Shown piece after piece: positions 6,734 through 8,862 of a stretch of 8,862 nt of DNA. The translations under genes and the position numbers were made by a program. Position 1 is the stretch's first letter. The number at the start of each line of letters is the position of its first letter. The notes below the pieces were generated by a model. The model did not search any database and was not told the DNA's origin. It worked only from the letters and a program-made list of their open reading frames with translations. Origin of the DNA: Actinomycetospora sp. (lineage in GTDB: Bacteria > Actinomycetota > Actinomycetes > Mycobacteriales > Pseudonocardiaceae); contig JAICLN010000165.1 of assembly GCA_025925615.1 (NCBI GenBank), forward strand, positions 1 through 8,862, written 5' to 3'.

Positions 6734-7701
6734 CGGTGGGAGACGCAGCGGAGCGGAGCTCGACCGGGGCGGGCAGGGTCGTCGTGGGTGGCGAGGCACT
6801 CGTCGACCTCGTCCCCGTCGAGCGGCACCCTCTCGCGCCGCTCGCCCCGCGTCTGGGCGGCGGCCCGTACAACGTCGCGATTGGGCTGGGGCGTCTCGGC
6901 ACGCCCGCGACGATGCTCACGCGGCTCTCCACGGACGCCTTCGGCGACGCGCTGCTCGCGCGGCTGCGGGACTCGCACGTCGACGACGCCATGGTGCAGC
7001 GGGGCGAGGAACCCACGACCCTCGCCGTCGTCACCCTCGACGAGACCGGCGCCGCCCGGTACTCCTTCCACGTCGCGGGCGCCGCGGACCGGCTCGTGGC
7101 CGACCCGGGTGAGCTGCCCGCGGACACCGCCGCCCTCGCCGTCGGGACCCTGTCGCTGCTCCTCGAGCCGGGGGCGTCGGTCTACGCCGAGCTCGCCCGC
7201 CGGTCCGCCGACGACGGCGTGTTCGTCAGCCTCGACCCGAACATCCGCCCCGCCCTCGTGACCGACGCCGAGGCCGTGCGGGCCCGGCTCGACGCGATCG
7301 CCGCCCGCGCCGGGCTCGTGAAGCTCTCCGACGAGGACGCCCGCTGGTGGGGTCGCGCGCCGGGTGACCTGCTCGCCGCGGGCGCGGGCGCCGTCGTCGT
7401 GACCCGCGGCGCCGAGGGACTCGTCGTGCACACCCGCGACGGCGAGGTCGCGGTCGGCGCGGACACCTCGCGGCCGGTCGTCGACACCATCGGCGCCGGT
7501 GACTCGGTGCACTCCGCGCTGCTCGGGCACCTGCAGGCGCACGACCTCCTCGACCGCTCCCGCCTGGCCGTGCTCGGGGCGGACGGCTGGCGCGAGGCCC
7601 TGGGGTTCGCGGCCCGCGTGGCGGGCTGGACCTGCTCCCGGGCCGCGGCCGAGCCGCCGACGCGCGCCGAGCTCGACGGCGAGGGCGCGCCCGGTTCCTG
7701 A
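6730..7701 (+). CDS. PfkB-family carbohydrate kinase, fructokinase-like
   Basis: This 323-residue cytosolic sugar kinase transfers phosphate from ATP to a sugar hydroxyl. VVVGGEALVDLVP (17-29) is the first strand, RLGGGPYNVAIGLGRLG (41-57) is PfkB signature 1 at the substrate site, and SLDPNIRP (167-174) and KLSDEDARWW (198-207) are typical of bacterial fructokinases. DTIGAGDSVHSALLGHL (252-268) is signature 2, with D258 the expected catalytic base and GAGD the anion hole. Specificity for fructose is inferred from those motifs; another hexose or nucleoside is possible. I chose GTG at 6730, which overlaps the mutarotase stop as GTGA and suggests translational coupling. Its ribosome binding site is weak. 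GTG at 6784, just before the first strand and preceded by GGGCAGGG, is a good alternative that would remove 18 residues. The upstream GTG at 6697 is less likely. Confidence 0.92.
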   Translation: MTVGDAAERSSTGAGRVVVGGEALVDLVPVERHPLAPLAPRLGGGPYNVAIGLGRLGTPATMLTRLSTDAFGDALLARLRDSHVDDAMVQRGEEPTTLAVVTLDETGAARYSFHVAGAADRLVADPGELPADTAALAVGTLSLLLEPGASVYAELARRSADDGVFVSLDPNIRPALVTDAEAVRARLDAIAARAGLVKLSDEDARWWGRAPGDLLAAGAGAVVVTRGAEGLVVHTRDGEVAVGADTSRPVVDTIGAGDSVHSALLGHLQAHDLLDRSRLAVLGADGWREALGFAARVAGWTCSRAAAEPPTRAELDGEGAPGS

Positions 7702-7764
7702 ATCGTGACGGGTACCACTCGTACCGGCACCGGCCTCCGTGATGCGGTGATCGCGCGCCGAGCG

Positions 7765-7771
7765 CTACGGT
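7765..7771 (+). promoter_or_regulatory. Putative -10 box (CTACGGT) for gltA
   Basis: TACGGT at 7766-7771 would start transcription near 7778 and give gltA an untranslated leader of about 150 nt. This is the third copy of CTACGGT in the window, each upstream of a gene. The 226-bp gap after the kinase (7702-7927) otherwise holds the leader hairpin described separately and a weak 5-bp stem (GGTAC 7711-7715, GTACC 7721-7725) that might end the kinase transcript. Confidence 0.4.
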
Positions 7772-7842
7772 TCGGCCTGCGTACGACGCCCCACACCCGC
7801 GGGAGTTCGCCTCGGGGGGACGCCGCCTGGAGATCCCGCGGT

Positions 7843-7867
7843 GACCGACCGTCCCGTGGGGTCGGTC
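7843..7867 (+). promoter_or_regulatory. Hairpin in the gltA leader
   Basis: GACCGACC (7843-7850) pairs perfectly with GGTCGGTC (7860-7867) around a nine-base loop, 60 bases upstream of the gltA start codon. It could be a regulatory or stability element of the leader RNA, or a direct-repeat-like binding site in DNA. I recognise no known riboswitch in it. There is no T-run, so a terminator is less likely. Confidence 0.35.
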
Positions 7868-7927
7868 GGGCGCGTTCCCCGGCCTCGAGCCCCTCCCGCA
7901 CGAGACGCGTGAAGAGGGATGCACGAG

Positions 7928-8862
<935 letters not shown>

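Noticed and set aside
7683..7692. GGGCGCGCCC palindrome at the 3' end of the kinase gene
   Set aside because: It lies within the coding sequence, is short, and is made only of G and C, which is expected by chance here.
1575..7701. Possible genomic island or mobile element between pdxH and gltA
   Set aside because: I saw no transposase, integrase, tRNA gene, flanking direct repeats or visible change in base composition, so the block cannot be called mobile from this sequence.

Overview
The window is very GC-rich (I estimate above 70%). Its codons end mostly in G or C, it uses GTG and TTG starts freely, and its SerC is of the mycobacterial type. This points to a high-GC actinobacterium, most likely a member of the Pseudonocardiales such as Pseudonocardia or Actinomycetospora. 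The genus is inferred from style and recalled protein similarity, not from a search.

Layout. A 5'-truncated view of serC (phosphoserine aminotransferase, minus strand) runs off the left edge. It is divergent from pdxH (pyridoxamine/pyridoxine 5'-phosphate oxidase). Next comes a leaderless-looking MFS exporter gene, which converges on a minus-strand pair: a MarR-family regulator and a small VOC (glyoxalase/bleomycin-resistance fold) protein. The MarR gene is divergent from a full-length ABC exporter half-transporter. The 87-bp gap between them holds a perfect 17-bp inverted repeat that looks like the MarR operator. The ABC gene is followed by a 40-bp near-perfect palindrome. Then come a mutarotase-family gene and a PfkB-family sugar kinase overlapping by 4 bp. 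The window ends in a 226-bp leader region and the first 311 codons of citrate synthase gltA.

How the genes relate. serC, pdxH and gltA are core metabolism (serine and PLP synthesis, TCA cycle). The six genes between pdxH and gltA look accessory. Two are putative exporters, one with its own regulator and small partner protein, and two form a sugar-handling pair (anomer interconversion, then phosphorylation). The noncoding DNA is unusually readable. There is a recurring CTACGGT -10-like heptamer upstream of pdxH, the mutarotase gene and gltA. TANNNT boxes lie 6-8 bp before three start codons that have no Shine-Dalgarno, which implies leaderless transcripts.

I found no mobile element, CRISPR array, tRNA/rRNA gene or clearly new multi-gene system. 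The best candidates for follow-up are the MarR/VOC/ABC locus with its operator and the 40-bp palindrome.
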